Below, one piece after another: positions 1 to 9,154 of a stretch of DNA of 64,000 nt. The stretch covers positions 62,001 to 126,000 of the forward strand of contig JAEZEI010000051.1 in the NCBI GenBank assembly GCA_023417815.1. The letters are read 5' to 3'. Position numbers and translations under genes: made by a program. Each line of letters begins with the position of its first letter. The first letter of the stretch is position 1. The notes beneath the pieces are model-generated. The model saw only the letters and a program-made list of their open reading frames with translations. It was not told where the DNA came from and ran no database searches. Origin of the DNA: Bacteroidota bacterium (lineage in GTDB: Bacteria > Bacteroidota > Bacteroidia > Chitinophagales > Chitinophagaceae).

Positions 1-681
<681 letters not shown>

Positions 682-720
682 AACCGGATGTTGTTGTGAC
701 GATTTTTTAATTTAAGGGTC

Positions 721-728
721 TATATTTG
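721..728 (+). promoter_or_regulatory. Probable -7 promoter element for the M23 peptidase gene
   Basis: TATATTTG matches the Bacteroidota -7 consensus TAnnTTTG. It would start transcription near 735 and leave a leader of about 100 bases before the ATG at 838. No good -33 element is seen at the usual spacing. Confidence 0.5.
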
Positions 729-749
729 TACGCTTTGCTCAGCGAGCTT

Positions 750-757
750 CAAAGGTA
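750..757 (-). promoter_or_regulatory. Probable -7 promoter element for alaS
   Basis: On the minus strand this reads TACCTTTG, matching TAnnTTTG. It faces the plus-strand element at 721-728, so the two predicted starts (about 735 rightward and 743 leftward) would produce transcripts that overlap by a few bases at their 5' ends. Confidence 0.45.
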
Positions 758-837
758 ATAAATCGGCCTTAGAGTCAGTTTCTGATATAGCCGGGGCTTC
801 ATAATTCTGGAGCATTCATCCGGCAGCCAATACCATC

Positions 838-1812
838 ATGAAAAAAATAAAATATTTCTATAATACCCATACCCTTCGTTACGAGAAACTGATAACACCG
901 TTAAGGGTTAAGTTGCTGAGAATTTTCGGTTTTTTATCTGCACTTGTGGTAAGCTCAATGGTGGTGATCTACCTGTACGACCGCTTCTTTCCCAAACCCC
1001 AGGAATTGCAGGCAAAGAGAAGGTATGAACTGCTGCGCGATAACTACAGGTCGCTGCAGGAAAGGGTAAAGGCTATGGAAGGCCAGGTGGCAAGCCTGGA
1101 AAAGCGGGATAACGAGGTTTACAGGTCAATTTTTGAAGCCAACCCGCTACCAGACAGCGCCAGGGCGAAACTAATAGAGCAGGAGAAAGAGTTGGCGAAG
1201 GTGAGCAAAATTGAAGAGGATGAATTTGGTGCTGATATCGCCAGGCAGCTTACGAGCCTTTCATCCAGAGTTTCCGTTCAGTTCCAGAGTTATGAGCATA
1301 TAGCAAAGCTGATAAAGAACCAGGATGCCAAGCTGGCAAGTATTCCTGCAATTCAGCCGGTCAGCAATAAAGATCTAAGTAGGGTAGCAAGCGGTTATGG
1401 TGTGAGGATCGACCCGGTTTACGGAACTCCCAAGATGCATAGGGGACTTGATTTCACAGCGCCACAGGGCACCCCGATATATGCTACGGGTGATGGCAAG
1501 GTATCCCAGGCCATTCGCCAGGAAGGAGGATATGGCAACCATGTGAAGATCAATCATGGTTATGGATACGAAACACTGTATGCTCATATGGTGCGGATAA
1601 AGGTCCGGCCGGGGCAGCGGGTAAAGAGAGGTGAGATCATCGGCTGGGTCGGAAACACCGGGAAGAGCACAGGGCCTCATTGTCATTACGAAGTACATGT
1701 AAACGGAAATGATGTGAACCCGGTCCACTTCTTCTTCAACGACCTGAACGCGGAGCAATATGACCGTATCCTGAAACTGGCCTCCACAGGCAGTGCAAAA
1801 AGTTTTGATTAA
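838..1812 (+). CDS. M23 family metallopeptidase, membrane-anchored with coiled coil
   Basis: Putative peptidoglycan endopeptidase of the LytM/M23 type. The 324 residues comprise a cytoplasmic N-terminus, one membrane helix (about 28-47), a periplasmic coiled coil (about 55-165) and a C-terminal LytM domain (about 185-300). The zinc and catalytic residues are present: H201 and D205 (HRGLD), H250 (YAH), and H281/H283 in HCHYEVH. An intact active site argues for a working hydrolase rather than a degenerate activator such as EnvC. The gene is followed after 8 bases by a MerR regulator, suggesting co-transcription. Cleavage specificity cannot be read from sequence. Confidence 0.9.
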   Translation: MKKIKYFYNTHTLRYEKLITPLRVKLLRIFGFLSALVVSSMVVIYLYDRFFPKPQELQAKRRYELLRDNYRSLQERVKAMEGQVASLEKRDNEVYRSIFEANPLPDSARAKLIEQEKELAKVSKIEEDEFGADIARQLTSLSSRVSVQFQSYEHIAKLIKNQDAKLASIPAIQPVSNKDLSRVASGYGVRIDPVYGTPKMHRGLDFTAPQGTPIYATGDGKVSQAIRQEGGYGNHVKINHGYGYETLYAHMVRIKVRPGQRVKRGEIIGWVGNTGKSTGPHCHYEVHVNGNDVNPVHFFFNDLNAEQYDRILKLASTGSAKSFD

Positions 1813-1820
1813 CTTTAAAT

Positions 1821-2321
1821 ATGCCCTTAAAGCAAGCTTCATTCAACTTCGACTTTGATGCAGAGCCCGCCAAACAACCGGAGCCGGTGCAGAAGACTGC
1901 CGTGGTGCCGATGAAAGAGCATCCTGTAAAGCCCGGCAGGGGAAGGATGAAGATCAGTGATATGAAGGCATGTGTCGACAAAGTGGAGATACCGGACGAT
2001 GAAAAGCTTTTTGAAAAAAGTTACTACAGCATAGGCGCGGTATGCGAAATGTTCAAGGTAAATCCTTCGCTTATCCGTTTCTGGGAAAGTGAGTTCGATA
2101 TCATAAAACCTAAGAAGAACGGTAAGGGAGACAGGTTTTTCCGTCCTGTTGATGTTAAAAATCTCCGCATAATCTATCATCTTCTCAGGGAGAAGAAATA
2201 TACTATTGAAGGAGCAAGAGAGTATCTCCGAAACAGTAAAAAGCTGGAAGAAAAATTCGAGATAATCGAATCGCTAAAAAGGCTCCGGAATTTTCTGAAC
2301 GAATTAAAAACAAATCTTTAA
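1821..2321 (+). CDS. MerR family transcriptional regulator
   Basis: A 166-residue protein with a MerR-type winged helix in its centre (about residues 68-140): YYSIGAVCEMF, then LIRFWESEF, then a wing ending in DRFFRPVDV, then the helical LRIIYHLLREKKYTIEGA. The N-terminal 65 residues are charged and low in complexity. No cysteine-based metal site or large effector domain follows, so the signal it senses is unknown. It lies 8 bases after the M23 gene, and its TAA overlaps the next ATG by one base, which suggests a three-gene transcript. Confidence 0.88.
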   Translation: MPLKQASFNFDFDAEPAKQPEPVQKTAVVPMKEHPVKPGRGRMKISDMKACVDKVEIPDDEKLFEKSYYSIGAVCEMFKVNPSLIRFWESEFDIIKPKKNGKGDRFFRPVDVKNLRIIYHLLREKKYTIEGAREYLRNSKKLEEKFEIIESLKRLRNFLNELKTNL

Positions 2322-2821
2322 TGAAAGGCATTATTACCGCAATTGCTTTGCTGGCTTCATCTGCATGTATAGCACAGTCTCCTTATACTTACACTAAGAA
2401 TGGCAGCGAGGTCATATTGAATGGAATAATTACAAAGTATGCCCTGATGAACGACCCTGTATTCAGCTGGTACAAAACGAACCAGGAAAATTTTACCGGT
2501 GACAAAGCAACCCTTGATGCCATGGCTGCTTCCAAAGGCAAGGTAAAGTATATCGTGTTTGGGGGAACCTGGTGTAGTGATACCCAGTTCATTCTTCCGA
2601 AATTCTTTAAAATGCAGGAACAGGCTGGGGTTCCGGACAGCGATGTAAGCTTTTTCGCGATGGACAGGTCAAAGAAAACGATCGGTCATATCGGGGATGC
2701 ACTGGGCATCACCAATGTACCAACCATTATTGTAATGAAAGATGGTAAGGAACTGGGCCGGGTTGTTGAATATGGTACTACCGGTCAGTGGGATAAAGAA
2801 CTCGGAACCTTCATTAAATAA
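2321..2821 (+). CDS. Exported thioredoxin-fold protein with a single active-site cysteine
   Basis: A 166-residue protein with a signal peptide (about 1-18, ending in ACIAQ) and a thioredoxin fold. The active-site position reads GGTWCSDT: the first cysteine is kept and the second of a CxxC pair is absent. The cis-proline motif TNVPTII is present. This suggests a periplasmic thiol protein that is not a classical two-cysteine oxidoreductase. It shares one base with the MerR gene stop and converges with mscS, overlapping it by 8 bases. Confidence 0.8.
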   Translation: MKGIITAIALLASSACIAQSPYTYTKNGSEVILNGIITKYALMNDPVFSWYKTNQENFTGDKATLDAMAASKGKVKYIVFGGTWCSDTQFILPKFFKMQEQAGVPDSDVSFFAMDRSKKTIGHIGDALGITNVPTIIVMKDGKELGRVVEYGTTGQWDKELGTFIK

Positions 2822-3935
2822 TCGACTGGTTCTTTGGTGGCTCCGGCACTTCAGGCACTTCTATATTCACATCACTTCCTGCAAGCATTGAAATTCCCAG
2901 TTTCTCCAGGGCTATCTTGAGTGCAATCATTACTTCCTGCCTTACAGCATTGTATTCAGTGATCACCACAGGCCTTGTAAAGAATTCTATGGTCACCGTC
3001 ATTCCATTCCTGTTGAATTCTGTAATATACACAGAACTATTCGCGATCAAATCGCTCCTCCCGTTCAGTATTTCTTTTGCCCTTTCAAGGAATTTATTGA
3101 TGCTGTCGGAATGGTTCTTAAGAGCGAGTTCCAGTTTGATCTCCGCCCTGCGCTGGCTTCGCATACTCCAGTTATCTACGATGCCATCCACCATTTGTTT
3201 ATTGGGAACGGTAACTAGGGTCTTATCCGGGGTCCTGATCCTCGTACTGCGTAGGCCGATCCTTTCAACCTTCCCGGTAATGGTATTCACTTTAAGCGTA
3301 TCTCCAACGTAGAATGGTTTGTCGAAGAAGATAACAAAGGATGCTATCAGGTTTTCCAGGCTTTCTTTTGCTGCGAGGGCAAGGGCAGCTCCTACAATAC
3401 TTAAACCTGTTAATAAGGGCCCCACAGGTTTATCAAGCCCGGCTTTTACAAAGAGAAGTATACCTCCGATCACTATGCAAACCTTGAGGAAATCACGAAA
3501 GAAAACGATAAGCTGGTCATCATTCTTGTTAAGGGTTTTCGCGGCTTTTTCACCAAGAATATGCGCGATATAGTCCACAACTTTCAACACCAATCTTATA
3601 AAAAGGAAGATGAGCACAATAACCCCGATCCTGTCAAGAATAGAACTTAAAGGGATACGGTAAATATTGATCTCCCAGGCTGCCGGGTATGTAAGCCTGT
3701 CGATAGCAGCCAGTGAAACTACCACGATAATAAAAAGCCCCAGGGGTTTTACAATAAGTTCCGTAAACTTTTCTCTCTTGATCGCTTTTTGCGGAGTTTT
3801 CAGCAGCCGGGTTGTAAAATGTGCCAATGCACGGGAGATCGTTCTTGCAAGTATCAGCACGATAACGATAACACCTGCAACCACGAGGTATTCCCGCATG
3901 GTATTATCAAGGATCTTATAATCGAGGAATTCCAT
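2814..3935 (-). CDS. MscS family mechanosensitive ion channel
   Basis: Small-conductance mechanosensitive channel family protein of 373 residues that would release solutes on hypo-osmotic shock. Three to four membrane helices lie in residues 15-180. They are followed by the conserved pore-lining and MscS beta domain: a glycine/alanine-rich helix (SIVGAALALAAKESLENL), then FDKPFYVGDTLKV and ITGKVERIGLRSTRIRT. The ATG at 3935 is preferred over a GTG at 3938 because it overlaps the upstream TGA by one base, the pattern used throughout this operon. It is the last gene of the rsfS-to-mscS operon. Confidence 0.92.
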   Translation of the reverse strand: MEFLDYKILDNTMREYLVVAGVIVIVLILARTISRALAHFTTRLLKTPQKAIKREKFTELIVKPLGLFIIVVVSLAAIDRLTYPAAWEINIYRIPLSSILDRIGVIVLIFLFIRLVLKVVDYIAHILGEKAAKTLNKNDDQLIVFFRDFLKVCIVIGGILLFVKAGLDKPVGPLLTGLSIVGAALALAAKESLENLIASFVIFFDKPFYVGDTLKVNTITGKVERIGLRSTRIRTPDKTLVTVPNKQMVDGIVDNWSMRSQRRAEIKLELALKNHSDSINKFLERAKEILNGRSDLIANSSVYITEFNRNGMTVTIEFFTRPVVITEYNAVRQEVMIALKIALEKLGISMLAGSDVNIEVPEVPEPPKNQSII

Positions 3936-4780
3936 CACCTGGTATCGTATATATGTAAACCATCTTCTTTCAACGCATAAATTCTGCCGTTATTGATCCT
4001 GATGCTTTTAATGCCTGACAAAGTTTTCGGCATTGCGTATATCTTTTCTTCGAGTGTGCCCACCCGGTAGGTGTGAAGCTGGCCGTTGGAAAAACCTGTT
4101 AGAAATCCATTGATTATCCGGGGGTCTTTCCAATTAAGGAAAGGAAGCTGTTGTTTAACAGTGCCATACTGGTCGAAAACGGTAAAGCCTGTCTTTGGGT
4201 CATAGAGATAAACAGCATTCTCTACGTCTGCTATATATACCGGTGATGGTACAGCGTATGGAAGCTGGCGGATATCATTGCTTTCAAATACCGTATTTCC
4301 TTCAGGTGATATTTTCTTCAGCTTCATGTCCTGCTCATCGAAGATCCATATATTATTATCATAGGATGTGGTGGCAGCATTAACCCTGAAGATATTCTTT
4401 GCCCGGAGATTGACAGTGTTACGCAAGCTAAGCAGGCGGTCGAGTTCCACTACTGTTGAATAGTTTCGATAATAAAGCAGTGTTTTAAGAGGGTTGCTTA
4501 CATCAAGATAAGTGGGGTTGCCATATCTTCTCACATCATTATAGACTGCAATGGAATCACCCTGTGGATTAAGTTTCCGCAGGCTGTAGGTATTGGTGAG
4601 CAGGTATATATTCCCCAATGCATCCACTTCAGCTGCATTGAAATTTCCAGGTATGAAGGAAACATAGCTGAAGGGGTCGTAGTGTTCGGGAAGTGTGGAT
4701 GCAACGGTATCAGGTATCCTGGTCTGTTGCGCACAGGCCTGCTGAAGCGAAAGGATCAATATGCAGAATAGCCATTTCAT
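3935..4780 (-). CDS. Exported beta-propeller-like protein, possible lipoprotein
   Basis: A 281-residue protein with a hydrophobic signal ending in LQQACAQQ. C16 could be a lipidated cysteine although the lipobox is imperfect, and signal peptidase I cleavage after ACA is the alternative. The mature part contains repeated blade-like units such as VDALGNIYLLTN, DNNIWIFDEQD, ENAVYLYDPKTG and NNGRIYALKEDG, typical of a six-bladed propeller. Such proteins usually bind partners, and no catalytic residues are evident. It lies between lpxH (4-base overlap) and mscS (1-base overlap), so it is probably co-expressed with envelope functions. Its exact role is unknown. Confidence 0.72.
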   Translation of the reverse strand: MKWLFCILILSLQQACAQQTRIPDTVASTLPEHYDPFSYVSFIPGNFNAAEVDALGNIYLLTNTYSLRKLNPQGDSIAVYNDVRRYGNPTYLDVSNPLKTLLYYRNYSTVVELDRLLSLRNTVNLRAKNIFRVNAATTSYDNNIWIFDEQDMKLKKISPEGNTVFESNDIRQLPYAVPSPVYIADVENAVYLYDPKTGFTVFDQYGTVKQQLPFLNWKDPRIINGFLTGFSNGQLHTYRVGTLEEKIYAMPKTLSGIKSIRINNGRIYALKEDGLHIYDTR

Positions 4781-5520
4781 TTAAAATAATCAAGCCTAAG
4801 TTCGCCATTTTCCATAACAGCATAACTGTTATATTTAATCCAGTCGCCAAGGTTAACATATCTGGAATTCTCATTAAGCTTTATATCAAGAGGAAGGTGC
4901 CTGTGCCCGAAGATGAAATAATCGTAATGTTTCTTCTCCAGCATATCCTTACTATAAGTAACAAGCCATTCATTTTCTTCACCACGGAAAACTTCATCTG
5001 ATGCTCCGGTTTTTGCCCTGCTTTTACGGCTGAAGAAATCGGCGATACCGATACCAATATAGGGAGGAAGAACCCCGAACATCCATTGACTTATTGGACT
5101 CCGGAATACTTTCTTCATCATCTTGTATTTAGTATCACCTGGCCCAAGGCCATCACCATGACCGATAAGGCATTGTTTTTCCTGCAATACAAATTCTTTG
5201 GGATGGAAGTATACGGGGATGTTGAGTTCTTCCTGGAAATAACTTTTCATCCACATATCATGGTTACCCACAAAGAAATGAACCGGTATTCCCTGGTCTG
5301 TAAGTTCTGCAAGCTTGCCTAATATGCGGACAAATCCTTTCGGAACTACCCTGCTGTATTCGAACCAGAAATCAAAAAGATCACCCAGCACAAATATTTC
5401 AGAAGCTTCGGATTTTATGCTATCGAGGAAGGAAACGATCTTTTTTTCCCGGACCAGGCTTTTGGCTTTGTCGGGAGCACCAAGATGGAAATCAGAAAGG
5501 AAATAGATTTTTTCTGCCAC
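4777..5520 (-). CDS. lpxH: UDP-2,3-diacylglucosamine diphosphatase
   Basis: Fourth step of lipid A synthesis: hydrolyses UDP-2,3-diacylglucosamine to lipid X plus UMP at the inner membrane. The 247 residues carry all calcineurin-like phosphoesterase metal motifs: SDFHLG (D10, H12), LGDLFDFW (D47), VGNHD (N86, H87), GHGDGLGPGD and FGHRHLP. The start is a GTG at 5520, since no ATG lies nearby and the SDFH motif begins only ten residues later. It sits 4 bases after the cyclotransferase gene and overlaps the propeller gene by 4 bases. LpxI and LpxG do the same reaction elsewhere, but this sequence is LpxH-like. Confidence 0.92.
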   Translation of the reverse strand: MAEKIYFLSDFHLGAPDKAKSLVREKKIVSFLDSIKSEASEIFVLGDLFDFWFEYSRVVPKGFVRILGKLAELTDQGIPVHFFVGNHDMWMKSYFQEELNIPVYFHPKEFVLQEKQCLIGHGDGLGPGDTKYKMMKKVFRSPISQWMFGVLPPYIGIGIADFFSRKSRAKTGASDEVFRGEENEWLVTYSKDMLEKKHYDYFIFGHRHLPLDIKLNENSRYVNLGDWIKYNSYAVMENGELRLDYFK

Positions 5521-5524
5521 CGGT

Positions 5525-5944
5525 TTAGATTTTTAATAAAGCGGGAATATCTTCATTCCCGAGCGCAGGGAGATCTTTCGTATCACCGTTAAAAAGATAG
5601 ATCCATGAGTCAATATCCTTTCCTTCAAAGCTGATCGTAGTGATTGATCGTTTATAAAGGGGTGTGGAAGCATTGTCTGGCCTCATTCCTTTCAGATCAT
5701 CAAGTTGCATGAGCACCCATGAAACAGCTTCAGCCGCATTGATCCTGTATAATATTCCTTCAATTTCCTGTTTCATCTCCTCCTGTACAAGCGCAGGAAG
5801 ATCATTGAACTGGAAGCAATCACCCTTTACACTTGCAGTTCCTAAAAGCGAAATGTAGGGGCACAGGTAGGGAAACTTGTTTTCCATGAAACCTTTTCTC
5901 AGTGTTCCATAAACAAAAAGATATTGAACTACGGGTTTCTTCAT
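5525..5944 (-). CDS. Gamma-glutamylcyclotransferase-like (AIG2 family) protein
   Basis: A 139-residue protein of the GGCT/AIG2 fold. The diagnostic substrate loop YLFVYGTLRKG is at residues 8-18, and the EIEGILYRI segment carries the glutamate position that acts as the acid/base in family enzymes. Members cleave gamma-glutamyl amines or peptides to 5-oxoproline, but the substrate cannot be assigned here. It overlaps the upstream lutC-like gene by 4 bases and precedes lpxH by 4 bases. Confidence 0.8.
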   Translation of the reverse strand: MKKPVVQYLFVYGTLRKGFMENKFPYLCPYISLLGTASVKGDCFQFNDLPALVQEEMKQEIEGILYRINAAEAVSWVLMQLDDLKGMRPDNASTPLYKRSITTISFEGKDIDSWIYLFNGDTKDLPALGNEDIPALLKI

Positions 5945-6558
5945 TTTGAATTCTCAACCAGGAAGCAAAATACTTCTTTTGGTCCATGCACTCCGGTTAC
6001 GAGGGTTTTCTCAATATCTGCTGTACGGCTTGGTCCGCTCGCCACCGTAAAAAATGATGGCAGTTCTTTTTGTTTCATTGCGCTAAGTGCATCTGAAATA
6101 TCAAATACCACCTGGCTGGTGAAGGCAATGCAGATATGGACCGGGGCATATACGCTGGCGGTTCGCCCAGCCTTTGACCCGGAGCTTAAGATCATTGACC
6201 CTGTACGGGCAACCAGGAATTCACATCCTGTTACGGAAGCATCGCAGGTAGAAAGATCATCGTAATGGCCTGGTAAAGAACTTGCACCGGAAATGATATC
6301 GTTGGCATAGTATATCTTTTGCCAGTTCCGGGAAGCGAATAATTCGCGGAGCTGCATTTCCAGATCGGGAAGCCCCGTACAAAAACTGAATTTACCAGCG
6401 ATCCTGGTGAACTCCTCGGCGAAAATAACGGCAAGGTCTTCCGTGGGCGCAGCGAAGTGCGCGGCGTGGGAAATTTCCGGATAAGGCAAAGGCACCGGGT
6501 TCTCCAGTGCCTGCCTGATCCTTTTTAATATATTTTCTTTTCCCCTTGAAATACTCAT
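5941..6558 (-). CDS. LUD domain protein, LutC/YkgG-like
   Basis: A 205-residue LUD-domain protein resembling LutC, a subunit of the LutABC iron-sulfur L-lactate oxidation complex. The family landmarks are the central VTGCEFLVARTGSMIL and the C-terminal ASGPSRTADIEKTLVTGVHGPKE. No iron-sulfur cysteine motif is present, as usual for LutC. LutC normally sits beside lutA and lutB; here the LutB-like gene is 15 kb away (21012-22391) and no LutA is in the window. The gene is embedded in the ftsH operon, overlapping ftsH by 1 base and the cyclotransferase by 4. Confidence 0.85.
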   Translation of the reverse strand: MSISRGKENILKRIRQALENPVPLPYPEISHAAHFAAPTEDLAVIFAEEFTRIAGKFSFCTGLPDLEMQLRELFASRNWQKIYYANDIISGASSLPGHYDDLSTCDASVTGCEFLVARTGSMILSSGSKAGRTASVYAPVHICIAFTSQVVFDISDALSAMKQKELPSFFTVASGPSRTADIEKTLVTGVHGPKEVFCFLVENSK

Positions 6559-8618
6559 CAGATCTGGGGAGGGTTTTTCAGTTCGTCGGGTAGGGTGGCC
6601 GGTGGAACTTCAGTGACAGCGTCCTCTGGTTCTATGTCGAGAAGTTTTTTCTCTTCAAAAGGCCGCTTACCTATCAATGCTTCCACGTCGCTTTTGAACA
6701 ATACTTCTTTTACCAGGAGTTCTTTGGCAAGTTTCTCTACTTCTGCACGCCTGTCGGTCAGTAATTGTTTCGTCCTGGTATACGCTTCATCTATCAGCCT
6801 GCGTACTTCCTGGTCTATCATTTTACCTGTTTCCTCGCTGTAAGGCTTGGTAAAATAATTTTCCTGAGCAGGATCATAGAAACTGATATTTCCCACCTTA
6901 TCGTTCATACCGTACATGGTCACCATGCTGTAAGCGATCTTCGTGATCTGCTGCAGGTCATTGCTTGCACCGGTGCTGATCTTTCCGAAGAAGATATCTT
7001 CTGCTGCGCGACCACCCAGGGTCATGCAGATCTGGTCTATAAGCTGGTCGGTATTATAAAGGTATTGTTCTTTCGGAGTGTATTGGGCATATCCTAATGC
7101 AGCCGAGCCGCGTGGTACAATGGTTACCTTAAGTAACGGGTAGGCATGTTCGAGGTACCAGCCGCAGATGGCGTGCCCTGCCTCATGGTATGCGATGATC
7201 TCCTTTTCTTCAGGGGAAATGATCTTGTTCTTCTTTTCTAAACCACCGATCACCCTGTCTATCGCATCCTGGAAGTCGCTCATATCAACTGCTTCCTTGT
7301 TCTTCCTGGCCGCGATCAGGGCAGCTTCGTTACAAACATTTGCGATATCAGCACCGGCAAAGCCCGGGGTTTGTTCGGCAAGCTTATGAATATCGAGTTT
7401 CTGCGAAACTTTGATTGGGGCAAGATGCACCTTAAAGATCGCTTCCCTTCCGCTAAGATCCGGGCGATCGATAGAGATCTGGCGGTCGAAACGTCCGGGG
7501 CGAAGAAGGGCGCTATCGAGTACATCAGGCCTGTTGGTTGCTGCCAGGATGATGATACCAAGGTCGGTACCGAAACCATCCATTTCCACGAGGAGCTGGT
7601 TTAGTGTATTCTCCCTTTCATCGTTGCTCATCATCACGTTCTTTCCGCGTGCGCGGCCAATTGCGTCGATCTCATCGATGAATATTATACATGGGGCTTT
7701 TTCACGAGCCTGTTTAAAAAGGTCCCTCACACGGCTTGCACCGACACCTACAAACATTTCAACAAAATCACTACCGCTCAGGCTAAAGAATGGAACCTGG
7801 GCTTCACCTGCCACTGCTTTCGCCAAAAGTGTCTTACCGGTTCCAGGAGGGCCAACAAGCAACGCTCCCTTAGGTATCTTTCCACCGAGGGCGGTGTATT
7901 TTTTGGGAATTTTCAGGAAGTCAACGATCTCCATCACTTCCACCTTGGCTTCATCGAGGCCGGCAACATCAGCAAAAGTGATATTTACCCTGGTGCCTTT
8001 TTCGAACAGGGTTGCCTTCGATTTTCCAATGTTGAAGATCCCGCCGGGTCCGCCGCCACCACCCGGTCCTACCTTACGCATCATCAACACGAAAAGGAAA
8101 CCGATCAATAGTATTGGAAGAAGGGTGCTCAGTATCTGGCCAAAAATCTCCCCTTCATCGTCGGGAGAATCTGCAACCTGCGCCACCCCCGGGTTCTGCT
8201 CATAGAATTTGGCCAGTTCTGCCGCATAAGACTGTATGTCCTTAAAGCTGAAATAAAGCTGGGGCTGGTTTGATCTTTTTGCATTTTCATACTTCTTCTC
8301 ATCCTGTGGATCTTTGAGCAATGCACGGTAGAAATCTGCCTTCCTGGCAAGACTGTCCTTATTTACGAATATCCTTACGATCTTTTTATTCCGGATGGTT
8401 TTTATCTTTTCTACATCACCCTGCTTAACCATTTCGTAAAACTTCTGCTGGTCGGTTTCTACGCCGGCGCTGTTCACTCCACGGAAAAGATTGTAGGCTA
8501 TAATAGCGAGAAAGAAGATCCCGTATATCCAGTAAATATTAAATTTATTTTTCTTGCGCTGCGGATCCTCAGGGGGCGTTCCGTCCGGTTTCCTCTTGCT
8601 GCTGTTGGGTTGATTCAT
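6558..8618 (-). CDS. ftsH: ATP-dependent zinc metalloprotease FtsH
   Basis: Membrane-bound AAA+ protease that degrades misfolded and regulated membrane proteins. The 686 residues show a first membrane helix (about 28-46), a periplasmic segment (47-160), a second helix (about 161-180) and a glycine-rich linker. The AAA+ domain has Walker A GPPGTGKT (256-263), Walker B IIFIDE (311-316) and the second region of homology ATNRPDVLDSALLRPGRFDR. The zinc site is HEAGH (478-482). The periplasmic region is longer than in E. coli FtsH. It lies in one operon with rsfS (20-base gap) and lpxH. Confidence 0.98.
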   Translation of the reverse strand: MNQPNSSKRKPDGTPPEDPQRKKNKFNIYWIYGIFFLAIIAYNLFRGVNSAGVETDQQKFYEMVKQGDVEKIKTIRNKKIVRIFVNKDSLARKADFYRALLKDPQDEKKYENAKRSNQPQLYFSFKDIQSYAAELAKFYEQNPGVAQVADSPDDEGEIFGQILSTLLPILLIGFLFVLMMRKVGPGGGGGPGGIFNIGKSKATLFEKGTRVNITFADVAGLDEAKVEVMEIVDFLKIPKKYTALGGKIPKGALLVGPPGTGKTLLAKAVAGEAQVPFFSLSGSDFVEMFVGVGASRVRDLFKQAREKAPCIIFIDEIDAIGRARGKNVMMSNDERENTLNQLLVEMDGFGTDLGIIILAATNRPDVLDSALLRPGRFDRQISIDRPDLSGREAIFKVHLAPIKVSQKLDIHKLAEQTPGFAGADIANVCNEAALIAARKNKEAVDMSDFQDAIDRVIGGLEKKNKIISPEEKEIIAYHEAGHAICGWYLEHAYPLLKVTIVPRGSAALGYAQYTPKEQYLYNTDQLIDQICMTLGGRAAEDIFFGKISTGASNDLQQITKIAYSMVTMYGMNDKVGNISFYDPAQENYFTKPYSEETGKMIDQEVRRLIDEAYTRTKQLLTDRRAEVEKLAKELLVKEVLFKSDVEALIGKRPFEEKKLLDIEPEDAVTEVPPATLPDELKNPPQI

Positions 8619-8638
8619 TTTTCGTTTACTGTTAAAAA

Positions 8639-9049
8639 TTAGGCTTGTTCATCATGTGAAACCGATGGTGCATCGCTCCACATTTCCTCCAGCCTGTAAA
8701 ATTTACGAGGTTCTGGTAACATGATATGCACTACCACGTTTACATAATCGATCAGGATCCATTGCTGAGCCTGGCGACCTTCATGTTTATAGGCCAGCTC
8801 ACCACATTTCTTTTTTACTTCTTCTTCAACAAAATCCGCGATAGCCTTTAACTGGGTATTGTTTGTTGCTTCGCATATTATGAAAAAGTCTGCCACCGCT
8901 TCAGGTATCTTCCGGAGATCCAGGCTTACGATGTTCTCGCCTTTCTTCTCCTGGATCGCATGTATGATGGTTTTGAAGATCTTGCTGTTTCTTGTAAGGC
9001 GGGTGAGGGTATTTTTCTTCCGCTCGTTCAAAACTTTGAGAGTATCCAA
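8639..9049 (-). CDS. rsfS: Ribosomal silencing factor RsfS
   Basis: Binds ribosomal protein uL14 and blocks subunit joining during nutrient stress. The family core is complete, running from SKIFKTIIHAIQEKKG through KIPEAVADFFIICEA and GRQAQQWILIDYVNVVVHIM to the C-terminal YRLEEMW. There is no ATG at the front. I chose the TTG at 9049 (protein starts MDTLKVLNERKK, 136 residues); TTG at 9031 or 9103 are alternatives. The 9103 start would place a GC-rich hairpin inside the coding region and add sequence unlike the family. First gene of the operon ending at mscS. Confidence 0.9.
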   Translation of the reverse strand: MDTLKVLNERKKNTLTRLTRNSKIFKTIIHAIQEKKGENIVSLDLRKIPEAVADFFIICEATNNTQLKAIADFVEEEVKKKCGELAYKHEGRQAQQWILIDYVNVVVHIMLPEPRKFYRLEEMWSDAPSVSHDEQA

Positions 9050-9078
9050 TTGATTCTTTTTGTTTCTTGATAAATAAC

Positions 9079-9093
9079 CCGCCAGCGGCGGGA
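9079..9093 (-). promoter_or_regulatory. GC-rich hairpin in the predicted rsfS leader
   Basis: CCCGCCAGCGGCGGG forms a 6-bp stem with a 3-base loop, in a surrounding that is otherwise AT-rich. It lies between the predicted rsfS promoter and the chosen start codon, so it would be in the 5' untranslated RNA. On the minus strand it is followed by TTATTTAT, a weak terminator-like tail. Attenuation or RNA stability are possible roles. Confidence 0.35.
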
Positions 9094-9128
9094 AGGCGGC
9101 CAAAACCCTTTGTTTTTCCGCATTATTT

Positions 9129-9136
9129 CAAAAATA
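9129..9136 (-). promoter_or_regulatory. Probable -7 promoter element for the rsfS-ftsH operon
   Basis: Minus strand reads TATTTTTG, an exact TAnnTTTG match, placing the start near 9122, about 70 bases upstream of the TTG start codon at 9049. Confidence 0.5.
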
Positions 9137-9154
9137 CAATTCTTTTTTTACCTG

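Noticed and set aside
7411..8205. 264-codon plus-strand open frame inside ftsH
   Set aside because: It lies entirely antisense to a gene with complete FtsH motifs, is rich in S/P/R as expected of a complementary reading, and has no domain.
9050..9103. Longer rsfS reading from a TTG at 9103
   Set aside because: It would translate a GC-rich hairpin and gives an N-terminus unlike RsfS proteins; kept only as an alternative.
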